From positions 1 through 57,276 of the forward strand of contig CAZVGZ010000022.1 of assembly GCA_964627605.1 (NCBI GenBank): a stretch of 57,276 nucleotides of DNA, in the 5' to 3' direction. This DNA is from CAZVGZ01 sp964627605 (GTDB lineage: Bacteria > Latescibacterota > MWCZ01 > CAZVGZ01). Below the pieces are notes generated by a model. That model searched no databases. It saw only the letters and a program-made list of their open reading frames with translations, and had not been told where the DNA came from. How positions within the stretch are numbered: the first letter of the stretch is position 1; each line of letters begins with the position of its first letter. Both the position numbers and the translations under genes were made by a program. Below, one piece after another: positions 9,552-18,615 of the stretch.

Positions 9552-10061
9552 CTACCTACCACCAAGCGCTGAACTGTCGATGTCTGCAAGCCCCTGAAGA
9601 GTGAACGGCTTTCCTAGCACTTTGTCGGCGTCAACGTTGTGGCCTACCACTACATCGGCTGTGTAGCCCGACATAAACCGGACGGTTATGTCTGGATACC
9701 TCTGGCGTATCTGCGCAGCAACCACCGGCCCGTTGGCATCTGGCATTACCACGTCCAACAGAAGCAGGTCTACTGGAGGATTGCCCTCAGTAACCTCCAA
9801 CGCCTGCACCAAACCATTGGCGCTCAACACCTCGTAGCCCAACTGCTCCAGCATCTCCACCACAATCTCCAGCACAGACTGTTCATCATCCAACACGAGT
9901 ATCGTCGCGCTAGAATCGAACAGGGCGCCAAAAGCCCCATCGGGATCGTTGGATGGTGAGGCTGAGGCGCTTGATTGAGCCACCGCAAAGGGCGACGCAC
10001 CAAGTTCTGGTTGATTGGCCTGGCCAGTCGTCCTAATGTCTGTCTCGAGCCCTACGCTCAC
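9552..10061 (-). CDS. Stand-alone response-regulator receiver domain protein
   Basis: A single receiver (REC) domain: acidic pair in LVLDDEQSV, phospho-acceptor Asp in LLLLDVVMP, switch Thr/Ser in RFMSGYT and Lys in LGKPF. About 50 residues of Ala/Ser-rich linker precede it, and no output domain follows. The sequence most resembles the C-terminal receiver of hybrid histidine kinases, so it could be a remnant of one. The start is a GTG at 10061 with no ribosome-binding site. A TATAAT lies 13 nt upstream of the start, so the transcript may be nearly leaderless. No kinase is adjacent. Confidence 0.75.
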   Translation of the reverse strand: MSVGLETDIRTTGQANQPELGASPFAVAQSSASASPSNDPDGAFGALFDSSATILVLDDEQSVLEIVVEMLEQLGYEVLSANGLVQALEVTEGNPPVDLLLLDVVMPDANGPVVAAQIRQRYPDITVRFMSGYTADVVVGHNVDADKVLGKPFTLQGLADIDSSALGGR

Positions 10062-10223
10062 TTTTTATAATCTCATTATAGAAGTTGTGATCGTGCATAG
10101 TGTTGCCCGCCCTCGAAAAAAGATACTCATAATGGGGCACAAACATGAGTACCGCAGCGTCGAGCCCCAAACTCAATCAACGGCAAAACGCTGACAGAGT
10201 CCAAATGATCCCCCCGGCTATCT

Positions 10224-11264
10224 CTACCCAACACGCTGCCGATGCTCCTCGCCGTAGATCAGAGACTCATCCAAGAACGCGTCGATGTTTGCAAGTGGAG
10301 TGCCGCTTACAATTCCGTTTCCAGCCGCCATGCACATGCCGCCACCTTGTCTGTCAAAAGTGTCAATCAGGTACCTTACCTCCTGTCTGACACCATCAGG
10401 GTCGCCCTCAATCAGTTTGTGTTGTACATCGAAGCCCACAAGAAAAGTAATCTGGTCTCCGAATTCGTCCGCCACCGATACCTCATCCATGGTGTGTTTC
10501 TGAACCGGGTGAAATACATCAACGCCAGAATCGATAAGGGATGGCATCAGCGGGGTATTGTTCCCACAACTGTGGAGCCACCAGTGCATCGAACCTTTGC
10601 TGAGGGATTCACCAACACGGTCGTAGTATGGTTTGAGGAGTTGATCGAACTGCTCGACGCGCATCATAGATTGGAGCTGGTGCCCCAGGTCATCGCTCGT
10701 CCAGAACCCGTCCGGCTTGAGTTCGCGGGCTGCCCGATCAAGATAGCCGCAGTAGGCGTTGCACAGAGCATCGTGCAGGCGGTGGACGTTCTCGGGCTCC
10801 TCGTGGTAGTCCACCATGAGGTTTTCCATCCCCCGTAGACTCCAAGGCCGCTCAAAGAACAGCCCCCACCAACTGAAAAGTACATAGATGTCCTGTTGGC
10901 GCATCGCTTCGACCTGTTCGACCAACGCATCGAACCGCGTGTCTGATTCGGGATCGGGCATTTTGTCAATAAACTCGTCAAGTTTTGCCCAATCGTCTAT
11001 GACACACCGGCTGTCGTGGGCCACGCTGGATTTAAGGTCCCAGGACAGCCCCATGCTTCCCACATCGAACGGCGCTTGCCACACCATTCCAACATCTGTT
11101 GGGTAGCGATCGAACATGTCCAACTGGTCGCCGTACTGCTCCCCAAGCCCCTCGCCCCACCATTTCGCCATCACCAGCGGTATCCGAGACGGATTTCGCC
11201 GCTCAACGGCTTTCACGACTTCGTCTCGTGCCAGGGGTGTCCACTCGCGCCCGTTCGTCGCCAT
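10224..11264 (-). CDS. Uroporphyrinogen decarboxylase-like (URO-D/MtaA superfamily) protein
   Basis: A 346-residue member of the URO-D TIM-barrel superfamily. The recognisable portions are RNPSRIPLVMAKWWGEG, the conserved DDLGHQLQSMM segment, MHWWLHSCGN (possible metal-binding His/Cys as in corrinoid methyltransferases), GVDVFHPVQ and the GGGMCMAAGNGI tail. True heme-pathway HemE has different N-terminal motifs, so this is more likely a methyltransferase-like paralogue of the kind common in Poribacteria-type genomes. The ATG at 11264 has AAAGGA upstream, and a sigma-54-type promoter lies 50-65 nt upstream. Confidence 0.85.
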   Translation of the reverse strand: MATNGREWTPLARDEVVKAVERRNPSRIPLVMAKWWGEGLGEQYGDQLDMFDRYPTDVGMVWQAPFDVGSMGLSWDLKSSVAHDSRCVIDDWAKLDEFIDKMPDPESDTRFDALVEQVEAMRQQDIYVLFSWWGLFFERPWSLRGMENLMVDYHEEPENVHRLHDALCNAYCGYLDRAARELKPDGFWTSDDLGHQLQSMMRVEQFDQLLKPYYDRVGESLSKGSMHWWLHSCGNNTPLMPSLIDSGVDVFHPVQKHTMDEVSVADEFGDQITFLVGFDVQHKLIEGDPDGVRQEVRYLIDTFDRQGGGMCMAAGNGIVSGTPLANIDAFLDESLIYGEEHRQRVG

Positions 11265-11312
11265 TGTTTTCCTTTCGGCTAGATACCTGTGCGGACCGAC
11301 TTCCTAACTAAC

Positions 11313-11328
11313 TGCAACTTATGGGCCA
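11313..11328 (-). promoter_or_regulatory. Sigma-54 (-24/-12) promoter for the URO-D-like gene
   Basis: Read on the minus strand the sequence is TGGCCCATAAGTTGCA: the -24 element TGGC (11328-11325) and the -12 element TTGCA (11317-11313), with the strict GG-to-GC spacing of RpoN promoters (consensus TGGCAC-N5-TTGC). Transcription would start near 11302, leaving a leader of about 38 nt before the ATG at 11264. Confidence 0.6.
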
Positions 11329-11448
11329 CACTCAAAATCTGCTCTGAGATCCCTATCATTAAACTAGCGCCCGATATTAGATGCCCTTCGATACTGCATA
11401 CCCGCCTACACAACTCTTACTCCACCTGACTGTTGAATACACGACAGG

Positions 11449-12616
11449 CTACTGCGGGCTGATGTCCACGACTCTGTGTTCCTCCATCGCCATGTCAGCG
11501 CAAAACCCTATCAGGTAGCCGTTGACTGAATCTTCGAGTGTGGTTGTAGAGAGCGATGCTTCTTCGCCGGTAGCAACCCTGAAAAAATTCTCCACCAGAA
11601 GCTCGTCGTCTCCACCGTGGCCACCAAAAGCGCCGTGCATGTCTCCGCCTTGAGTCAGGTCGATCACCTCTTCGGTGTATTCGCTGCCAGGAGAGTTGTC
11701 GATGTGCCGAATAGTAAACCTTGACGACTCGAAGTCCCCCTGTATCTCGCCTTCTATACCGACCAGATGAATAACGCGGGCAGGCCGTGATGAGCCGCCA
11801 ACAAGGTTGTGTGTCGCAGTCGATCCATCTTCGAACTCAATTACCGCAGACTGATGATCGACCACATCCCTGTCCGACTTCCACGCGCACTTGCCGAACT
11901 CATTGTCGATCTTGAGCGACTCTATTTTGTCGTCGATTGTAACGTCTTCCACATGCTCAAACTCTTCCCAAACATAGAACCGCCAACGTTCTGGGTGGTC
12001 GATGTACAGTTTCCTGGCGGAGTACGAACAACTCTCTTCCACCGGGCAGTCCAAAAGACATCTTGTGCCAGCGCTTTCTGGGGCGTTTCGGGGCTGAAAC
12101 TGCATGTTGCCGCCGAAGCTCGCCACCCGCATCGGGGCGACGCCGCTCTTCATCCAGGTGATCAGGTCCAGGTCGTGGCAACATTTTGACATGAGCATTG
12201 AGGAACCGCAGAACGTGGCAGATTACGACTTTACTGCTGTTGGCCTTCGTAGCATCCACTAGCTGCCACATCTCATCCACGGTCGTCGCGAACGGCTTTT
12301 CCAGCAACAGATCGTATCCTGCCTCCAATACCGGCAAAGAGGTGGGTACATGCTGGGCATCCATTGTTCCGTTTATGACGACATCGGCGAATTTGGGTGC
12401 CAGTGACATCTCTTCTGCGGTCTCAAAGCAGTGATCCGGCGGGATGTCGAATTTGCGGGCAACCTCCTGGCGTCGATCGGCGCGTGGCTCGGCGACTCCC
12501 ACTATCTTTAGAATATCAGGTTTGAAGTCCGAATATCCGGCGTAGCGCAGCCGATATTTGTGGTAGTTGCGATGATACCGCACCGCGACAAGGCTCCTCA
12601 ATTGCGATGCGACCAC
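11449..12616 (-). pseudogene. Gfo/Idh/MocA family oxidoreductase, internally deleted
   Basis: NAD(P)-dependent sugar/inositol-type dehydrogenase family. The N-terminal part retains IVGVAEPRADRRQ, VINGTMDAQHV and LLLEKPFATT (the EKP lysine motif). After KVVICHVLRF the frame breaks at about 12203. The following frame carries MLMSKCCHDLDLITWMKSG and continues intact through GDMHGAFGGHGGDDELL to the C-terminus. About 50 residues expected in between are missing. The join lies in CGGTTC, which fits the sequence expected on either side. The N-terminal GxGxxG motif is also not visible in frame. Homologues of this subtype run about 430 residues. Confidence 0.8.
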
Positions 12617-12733
12617 ACATCAATTACGCCACGAACGTTGGGGCTATCCAACCCCCTTCAGGTTGCCGCACGCCCCTTTGATGCCTTTCTTTTGTGCATG
12701 TACTGCGTTGGTATTGAAGGAGGTCACACCTGA

Positions 12734-12952
12734 ATGTTATTCCACGTTTTCAGCACAGCCACTATGGGCATAGACGCCTATCTGGTTGACGTGGAAACCA
12801 ATTTGACGCTCAAGTACCGCGAGCTGTCCGGCCAACCAACAAGGGACACCTCAGAGACCGTTCGCCGGCGCGTAAACGCAGCCCGTGCGATTCAGAGCGC
12901 TCGCTTCGCAGATCAACCGAATCTCCATTCAAACGCCAGCTCTGCTTTATAG
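12734..12952 (+). pseudogene. comM: Remnant of comM/yifB (Mg-chelatase-like AAA+ protein)
   Basis: The 72 codons combine the exact N-terminus of the ComM/YifB family (MLFHVFSTATMGIDAYLVDVE) with a segment from near its C-terminus (LKYRELSGQPTRDTSETVRR through AARAIQSARF). Roughly 350-400 residues of AAA+ core between them are missing, and the last 70 or so residues are replaced by a stop at 12950. The GGAGGT ribosome-binding site 10 nt before the ATG is still strong. ComM is a helicase for branch migration in natural transformation and is dispensable for growth. The 3' break also seems to have removed the start of the next gene. Confidence 0.75.
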
Positions 12953-12954
12953 CG

Positions 12955-15900
12955 GTGCTAGCCTCGACGTTGTGCGCCGACGCGACTGCGCTCAGATGGC
13001 AAGAGACCCCACTTCCCATGAGCTACCGTCGGCTCAACACTATCGACGTGGTGGACAAGGAGACCGCTTGGGCAGGCGGGCGCGACGGGCTTCTCCTCAG
13101 GTACGACGGCTCGCGGTGGACCCGTGTCGACGCTCCGCTGCGCGGCGATGTGATCGCCATCGAGATGACCGGCCGCAGCGACGGCTGGGTGGCAACGTAC
13201 GAAATCGACACCCAACAGAGCTGGCTCAACCGTTTTGATGGTCAGCGATGGTTGCGTCACCCTCTACCGTTGGATCTCAAAATTACCGCTCTGGCATTCA
13301 CTCCCCCGCACGATCTGTGGGTGGCCGTCAGAGGTGGAAGGGTGCTCAGATTTGACGGCGCAACCTGGCACGAACCACCGCCCCCGGAAAACCACACGCT
13401 AAACGCTCTGGTTAGGCGACCTGGCACCGACGAACTCTGGGCGGTCGGCGAGTTCGGAACCGCAGTTAAGTGGGACAGCCAAACCTGGAGCGTCGAATCC
13501 ACCACCGTTAGCAGCCATCTAAACGCGATCGCTTGGCAGGGATCAGACACCCTCTGGGTGGTTGGCGATGCTGGAGTTGTGCTTCGTTTGACCGCAGGCG
13601 AGTGGACCAAGCTTTCGTCCGGCGTCACCGCACACCTTAATGGCGTATCGGCCTCAGCGGGTGACCAGGTTTGGATATGCGGCAGCGACGCTCTTCTAAA
13701 CTGGGACGGCCAGACGTTTATGCCGTCAGACAGACCGATCNNNNNNNNNNNNNNNNNNNNNNNNNNNNNNNNNNNNNNNNNNNNNNNNNNNNNNNNNNNN
13801 NNNNNNNNNNNNNNNNNNNNNNNNNNNNNNNNNNNNNNNNACCGATCTGACCGGGGAGGCCGGCGTCGCTGGTGCGATATCGTCAGCTGCGCAATCAAGA
13901 CGCGAATTTGCAGCGTTGTGGGCCGACATCAACGATGACGGCAGACTCGACCTGATTGTGGCGGGCTGGGACAGCACCACCAAAATCTTCGAGCAGCAAT
14001 CCAACGGCCGTTTTAGACCCTCCGCGACATCTCTGCCGGTTGGCGACGGATTGTTGTCAGCCAACTCCATCGCCACTGCGGACGTCAATCTCGACGGCCA
14101 TTTGGACCTTTTTGTCGCCAACGAACACGGTTCTGACAGGTTGTGGCTCGGCGACGGACACGGCGGCTTCACCGACCAGACCACTCAGTGGGGAATGACG
14201 AGCGACGCCGGAAGCCAACAGGCTGCGTTCGCAGATGTCGATGGCGACGGCGATGCCGACCTTTACCTATGCCGTTGGGGTCGGCCAAACGGTGTCTATC
14301 GAAATGACGGGGACCGATTCGTCAATATCTCAAAAGAGTCTGGAATATCTGGCGTCGATGACCGCTCCAACGGAGCGGTCTGGGCCGATCTCGATAACGA
14401 CGGTGACCAAGACCTAGTGACAACCAACGCCGGGAGCCGAAACCGGGTGTATAGGAATGACGGCGACTGGAGATTCTCTGATGCTTCGGGTTTTGTGGCG
14501 TTCGCCTCTGGCCCTATCAGCTACGGTGTAGTGGCCGCTGATTTTGACTTGGACGGGTGGCTAGATCTCTATGTTGTAAACGATGACGGCGCGACATATT
14601 TCGAGAATCAACGCGATTGGCAGTTTTCGCCTAGAACAGTCGATGGGTTGAGGGATACCAGGGATGGTCGAGCGAGTACATGGATCGATCTGGAAGGCGA
14701 CGGCGACCCCGATCTCATCCTGGGAAGCAAGACAGACCTCACGGATCGAATAGATGATTTTAAAGACCGCAGGACGCTGGTCTACTTAAACGGTCTGATC
14801 GACCCTGTGGCCCTTAGCATCAAACCTGAAGGGATCTACTCCAATCGCCAGGGCATAGGTGCGAAAATCTGGGTCTGGCCAGCTGGCAAACTCGGAGAAC
14901 CAGATCATCTGTTCGCATACCGTGAGATCTCCGGCGGCGAAGGTTTCTTGGCGCAAGCTCCCACCAGGGCGCTCATCGGCGCAGTGCTGGGCTCAGTTTA
15001 CGATATCCGTGTTGCGTTCGCTGGAGGCGAGACGGTGGATATAAGAAATGTTCAGGCACCAGCCAATCTCACCGTCACTGAAGACAGAGGCATCACAGCG
15101 TGGACCTATCTAAGAATCAGGGAAGTCGCGCGTTGGTTCGGTCGACCTCAGGTGCCAAGACATCTAGCTCTTTTGGTGGCGATGCTTCTTGTCGTAACAG
15201 CCACAACCCGCTATTCCGGCGTCCGGCTGTTGTGGTCCCCTTCGATAAGTGCTGTTTACGCCGCAGCTACGATGGGAATCTATGTTGGACTCGCCCTTTT
15301 GGTGGAACCTGACGCAGACTGGCCCATGAAGATCGTGCCGCCGGGAGCAACGTTGGTGTGGACGGGTGCAACGGCGCTGGTCGCCCGGTTGACGCGAAGG
15401 ACAGTCGCCGAGCGGGTGGCCCACAAGCGTCGTTTGGATGTCCTGCGCAGCCGCGCCGACCTGGCTGACTCTTTGAGGGGTGCTACAGGGCTCAATGAAT
15501 TGCTGGCCCTCACGGTCACCGAGGTTTTGGAGATATACCCCTTCGGTGCGGTGGCGGTCTACCTCGTCGATTCGGAATCGCTGAAGATCACCCACGCCCA
15601 TTGCTCAGACGAGTCCGACTGTCAATCGGTAGGCGATGCGCTTCCAACCGCTGGGCAGCAGGCGATGGCTGAGCAGAGCTTAACCATAGCAGAGAGTGGC
15701 CTCCCAGAAGGGACGACGCGAGCGTACGTTCCGCTCCCTGGGGAAAAAACACCCTTGGGAGTGATCTGCGCGGACGCTGTGAACGCGGAAGTCGAACTCA
15801 TCGACGCGCTGGCTGATCACCTACAGGCTTTCGCTGCGTTCGCCGCTGTAACCCTGGCAAATGCCCAGCTTCCTCAGCAGATAACCGAGCAGGAGGAGAC

Positions 15901-16996
15901 ATACAGGTCGCGTTTCGTCGGCCTAGAGGGAAAGGACACCAACACCCCCAAGGCAGCCGCTGCCCACAGAAAAATAGTACGGCTGCTGCCGACGGTCCGC
16001 CGCCAAAACTCGTCCAACTCCCAACCGCGAATTGTTGGTGATTCAGAAGCGATTGGCGAGGTGCTAGACCAGATTAGGCGCGTCGCAGCGACTAATACGA
16101 CCGTGCTGATTCAGGGGGATTCGGGAACAGGGAAGGAGCTGGTGGCACGGGCGATCCACACACAGAGCCACCGGTCAGGCGACCCGTTCGTTGCCGTCAA
16201 CTGTGGCGCAATACCTGAGACACTGCTAGAAAGTGAGCTCTTCGGGCACGAACAAGGTGCGTTTACAGGGGCGGACCGGAGGCGGGTAGGTGTATTTGAG
16301 CAGGCTGATGAGGGCACGATATTCCTGGATGAGATCGGCGAGATGCCTGGACCGGCACAGGTGCGTCTGCTGAGGGTGTTGCAGGAGCGAACAATCACCC
16401 GACTCGGCGCTGAAAATCCCATCGAAGTTGATGTGCGAGTGATCGCTGCCACCAACCGTGATCTGGCAACCGAAGTCTCTAGTGGAAATTTTCGTGAGGA
16501 CGCCTTCTACCGGCTAAACGTGTTCCCGGTACATCTGCCCGCGCTTAGGGAACGACTGGAAGACATCCCGGCTCTGGTAGCCTATCTGCTCGATAGGCTA
16601 ACCCGCAAACGCGAGTTGCAGACAAGCGGAATCACGGTGGAAGCTGTGGCTGGCATGCTGACGCACGGTTGGCCCGGAAACATCCGCGAACTCGAGAACT
16701 GTCTCGAACGTGCCCTCGTCCTCAGCGATGGCGGGCTGATAGAGGCTGAGCACCTGGTCTTCGATCTCCTAGGCGGATCGAGTGGCGACGGCGGAAGCGG
16801 CACAGGGTTCGACGGCATGACACTGCCACAACTCGAGCAGCGGCACATCGAAAACACACTTGAGGCGTGTGGAGGCAACGTTTCTGAGGCGGCGCGACGT
16901 CTGGGAGTGTCGCGGGACAACCTTAGATATCGACTTAGGAAATACAACATCGGCCGAACGGATGGTGGCGGCTCAGGCTCGGACTCAAAAGCCTAA
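12955..16996 (+). CDS. Membrane-anchored sigma-54 activator with outer beta-propeller and FG-GAP/ASPIC-like sensor
   Basis: One open frame either side of a 100-N gap. 12955-13740 encodes propeller-type repeats (ELWAVGEFGTAVKWD, TLWVVGDAGVVLRL). 13841-14720 has six FG-GAP calcium-loop repeats (DINDDGRLDL, DVNLDGHLDL, DVDGDGDADL, DLDNDGDQDL, DFDLDGWLDL, DLEGDGDPDL), then an ASPIC/UnbV-like segment to about 15090. Three hydrophobic helices follow at about 15160-15225, 15245-15305 and 15328-15387. Then come a GAF-like region (15480-15870), an AAA+ domain with Walker A GDSGTGKE, the sigma-54 contact loop GAFTGA and Walker B GTIFLDEIGEM, and a Fis-type helix-turn-helix (NVSEAARRLGVSRDNLRYRL). The true start is probably lost: the frame is open from 12790 and encodes a signal-like QLCFIAVLASTLCADA with no upstream ATG. 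Confidence 0.8.
13741..13840. other. Scaffold gap (100 N)
   Basis: A run of exactly 100 N, an arbitrary-length scaffold gap. It falls between the propeller part and the FG-GAP part of the sigma-54 activator gene. The two flanks are each open but cannot be proven to be one gene from sequence alone. Confidence 0.99.
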
Positions 16997-17116
16997 TAAT
17001 ATCGGCTGCTTTGGGCTGTCTTTGGAACCCTTACGTCAGCGAAGCATATCACTCGACGATGAGGTAATAACCCCTCACGGAGCGCTGTTCTACATGGGGA
17101 GTCAGTTGGAGGATCT

Positions 17117-17433
17117 ATGTGGAGATGGATTGAGCGCAGTGTCTGGATCTCAGTTGTGGTTTGCGCTACGACTGCATGGGCAGATGCGAGCAAAGAGGCC
17201 ACAGAAACGGTCCAGCGGCAACTGATACGACACGCGCAGATGACGATTGAAGTCGCGCGTGGGGCGACTTCTTCCGCGCGGCACAGGGCGAAACCGCTTC
17301 TGCTGTGGGGGTAGAGGTCCATGGGGTTGGCGGAGCGCTCTTGACCATCGCAGCGAAAGCCGCCGTTCTTGCGCTCAATCGCGTGCTGGGTCTAGGCGTT
17401 AACGAGGAATTTGGAGCGTATCCCTACGGCTAG
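17117..17433 (+). pseudogene. Broken small exported protein, unrecognised
   Basis: GGAGG lies 4 nt before the ATG at 17117. The first 22 residues are a clear signal peptide (MWRWIERSVWISVVVCATTA, cleavage near WADA). The following DASKEATETVQRQLIRHAQM segment looks helical. Around 17270-17300 coding character moves to another frame (AQGETASAVGVEVHGVGGAL onwards), which ends at a TAG at 17431; the whole span is not a multiple of three. I do not recognise the family. It lies just downstream of the sigma-54 activator on the same strand. Function unknown. Confidence 0.4.
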
Positions 17434-17479
17434 TACATCGCTCGAAGTTAGGCAGATTGGCGCAGAGCACGCAAATTAG

Positions 17480-17860
17480 TTTGGCAACGTAGTCTCTGAC
17501 TGCTTTGGGTGGCCTGACGGGATGTCCGCTGTCGTAGCGGCGACGGTCGGCCGTCCGCGCTGGAAGCATTACATGGCGTTTGACGGTGACACGCCCGTCA
17601 CCACCGGGGCACTGCTTGCCCATGGCGACATCGGTTGGTTGGACTTCGCCGCCACTCTCTCAACCCACCGGGGTATGGGTGCCCAGAGCGCCCTAACCGT
17701 GAGACGACTCACCGACGCCTGCGATGCTGGTTTGAAAGAGGTCACTGTGGAGACTGTAGAACAGAAGCCCGACAAAGAAGCGCCATCCTACCGCAACATG
17801 GTCCGTCTGGGGTTCGAAGTCCTCTATTCACGACCGAACTTTATCCTGCTGACGGACTGA
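17480..17860 (+). pseudogene. C-terminal half of a GNAT N-acetyltransferase
   Basis: The frame from 17480 encodes FGNVVSDCFGWPD, then VGRPRWKHYMAFDGD, GALLAHGDIGWLDFAATLST, HRGMGAQSALTVRR (the acetyl-CoA-binding R/QxxGxG/A loop, here HRGMGAQ) and SYRNMVRLGFEVLYSRPNFIL. This is the C-terminal GNAT domain of a roughly 270-residue family. The N-terminal half is missing: a TAG at 17477 immediately precedes the frame. An ATG at 17522 exists but lies inside the conserved region. I infer a 5' deletion. Confidence 0.65.
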
Positions 17861-17934
17861 TCCCCGCTCACAACGACTTACCGCATGTAATCGTCCTCAT
17901 TTACATCGCCCATCCCGCCCGTTTCTGTATCGCC

Positions 17935-18433
17935 TCACACAGATTTGGACGGACGAAATACCGATTTTGAAGAAGTTTGGCCATAAGAATCGGCCAAGAT
18001 GCCCGTTTGCGAGCCATTTCGTTCAGGTGTACCGGGGAAAGAATCGAGAGGATGACTTCTCTGGACAGTTCCGGTCATCCACAGGGACGCCGACAGCAAA
18101 ACCGGCCCCAGCGTAATTACAGCCCAAAACGCGGTCAGTTTCTCCAGGAATGGCCCTGAGTGCTCGACACCCCAGATGTTGTTAAAAGCCGCTTCAATGG
18201 CTTCTATCAAGAACAGCACGGTCAACAGCAAGACTGGGACACCCACTCCAGCTATCGCACCAGAGTGGACGTTGTCGAAGAAATAATCGATGTAGTTGGT
18301 CGCTTCCAGGTTGAGACTGGAGACCAGGTTGTCCTGAATGAGTGACTTGAGCCTCTCCCCAGACTCCTCCAACTCCCCGACGGCTCCAAAATGATAATGC
18401 GCCGATCAGTCGGTAATGGTACGACGAATCCAT
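17935..18433 (-). pseudogene. YihY/BrkB family membrane protein, internally deleted
   Basis: An initial frame gives YHYRLIGALSF, typical of the first helix of the YihY family, then the frame shifts at a TTT near 18390. The next frame gives FGAVGELEESGERLKSLI, SGAIAGVGVPVLLLTVLFLIEAIEAAFNNIWGVEHSGPFLEKLT, then FWAVITLGPVLLSASLWM, a classic YihY core. About 20-25 residues around LxxLVPL are lost at the shift, and after SLWMTGTVQR the family's remaining helices are absent. Truncated at both places. Confidence 0.7.
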
Positions 18434-18554
18434 AAGCCGTTCAAAGGAACCGTATTTCGTCAGGGATGTCGTCGTTGCATAGGTCTCTCAAGGAGTGCAT
18501 AACCACCGGTGTTTCGTCAGCGGGTGCCCCCTGTGATTTCGGACACCAGTGTGC

Positions 18555-18560
18555 TATATT
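18555..18560 (+). promoter_or_regulatory. Possible -10 element for dnaN
   Basis: TATATT lies 17 bp downstream of a weak TGTGAT box and 56 nt before the dnaN ATG. The leader contains GAGAGG as a ribosome-binding site. No DnaA-box cluster was seen between 18434 and 18615. Confidence 0.3.
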
Positions 18561-18615
18561 TGAAAGGTCCATCTGTTGCTGCGTTTGAGGGGAAGGAAAA
18601 AGAGAGGCTCAAACC

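Noticed and set aside
18070..18085. TCATCCACA upstream of dnaN as an origin box
   Set aside because: Only one near-match, inside yihY remnant sequence, with no cluster; TCATCCACA recurs elsewhere in the window.
18546..18578. Sigma-54-like AGGTCC-N5-TTGCT in front of dnaN
   Set aside because: Spacing is right but the -24 box deviates at two conserved bases and a housekeeping-type promoter is more plausible for dnaN.
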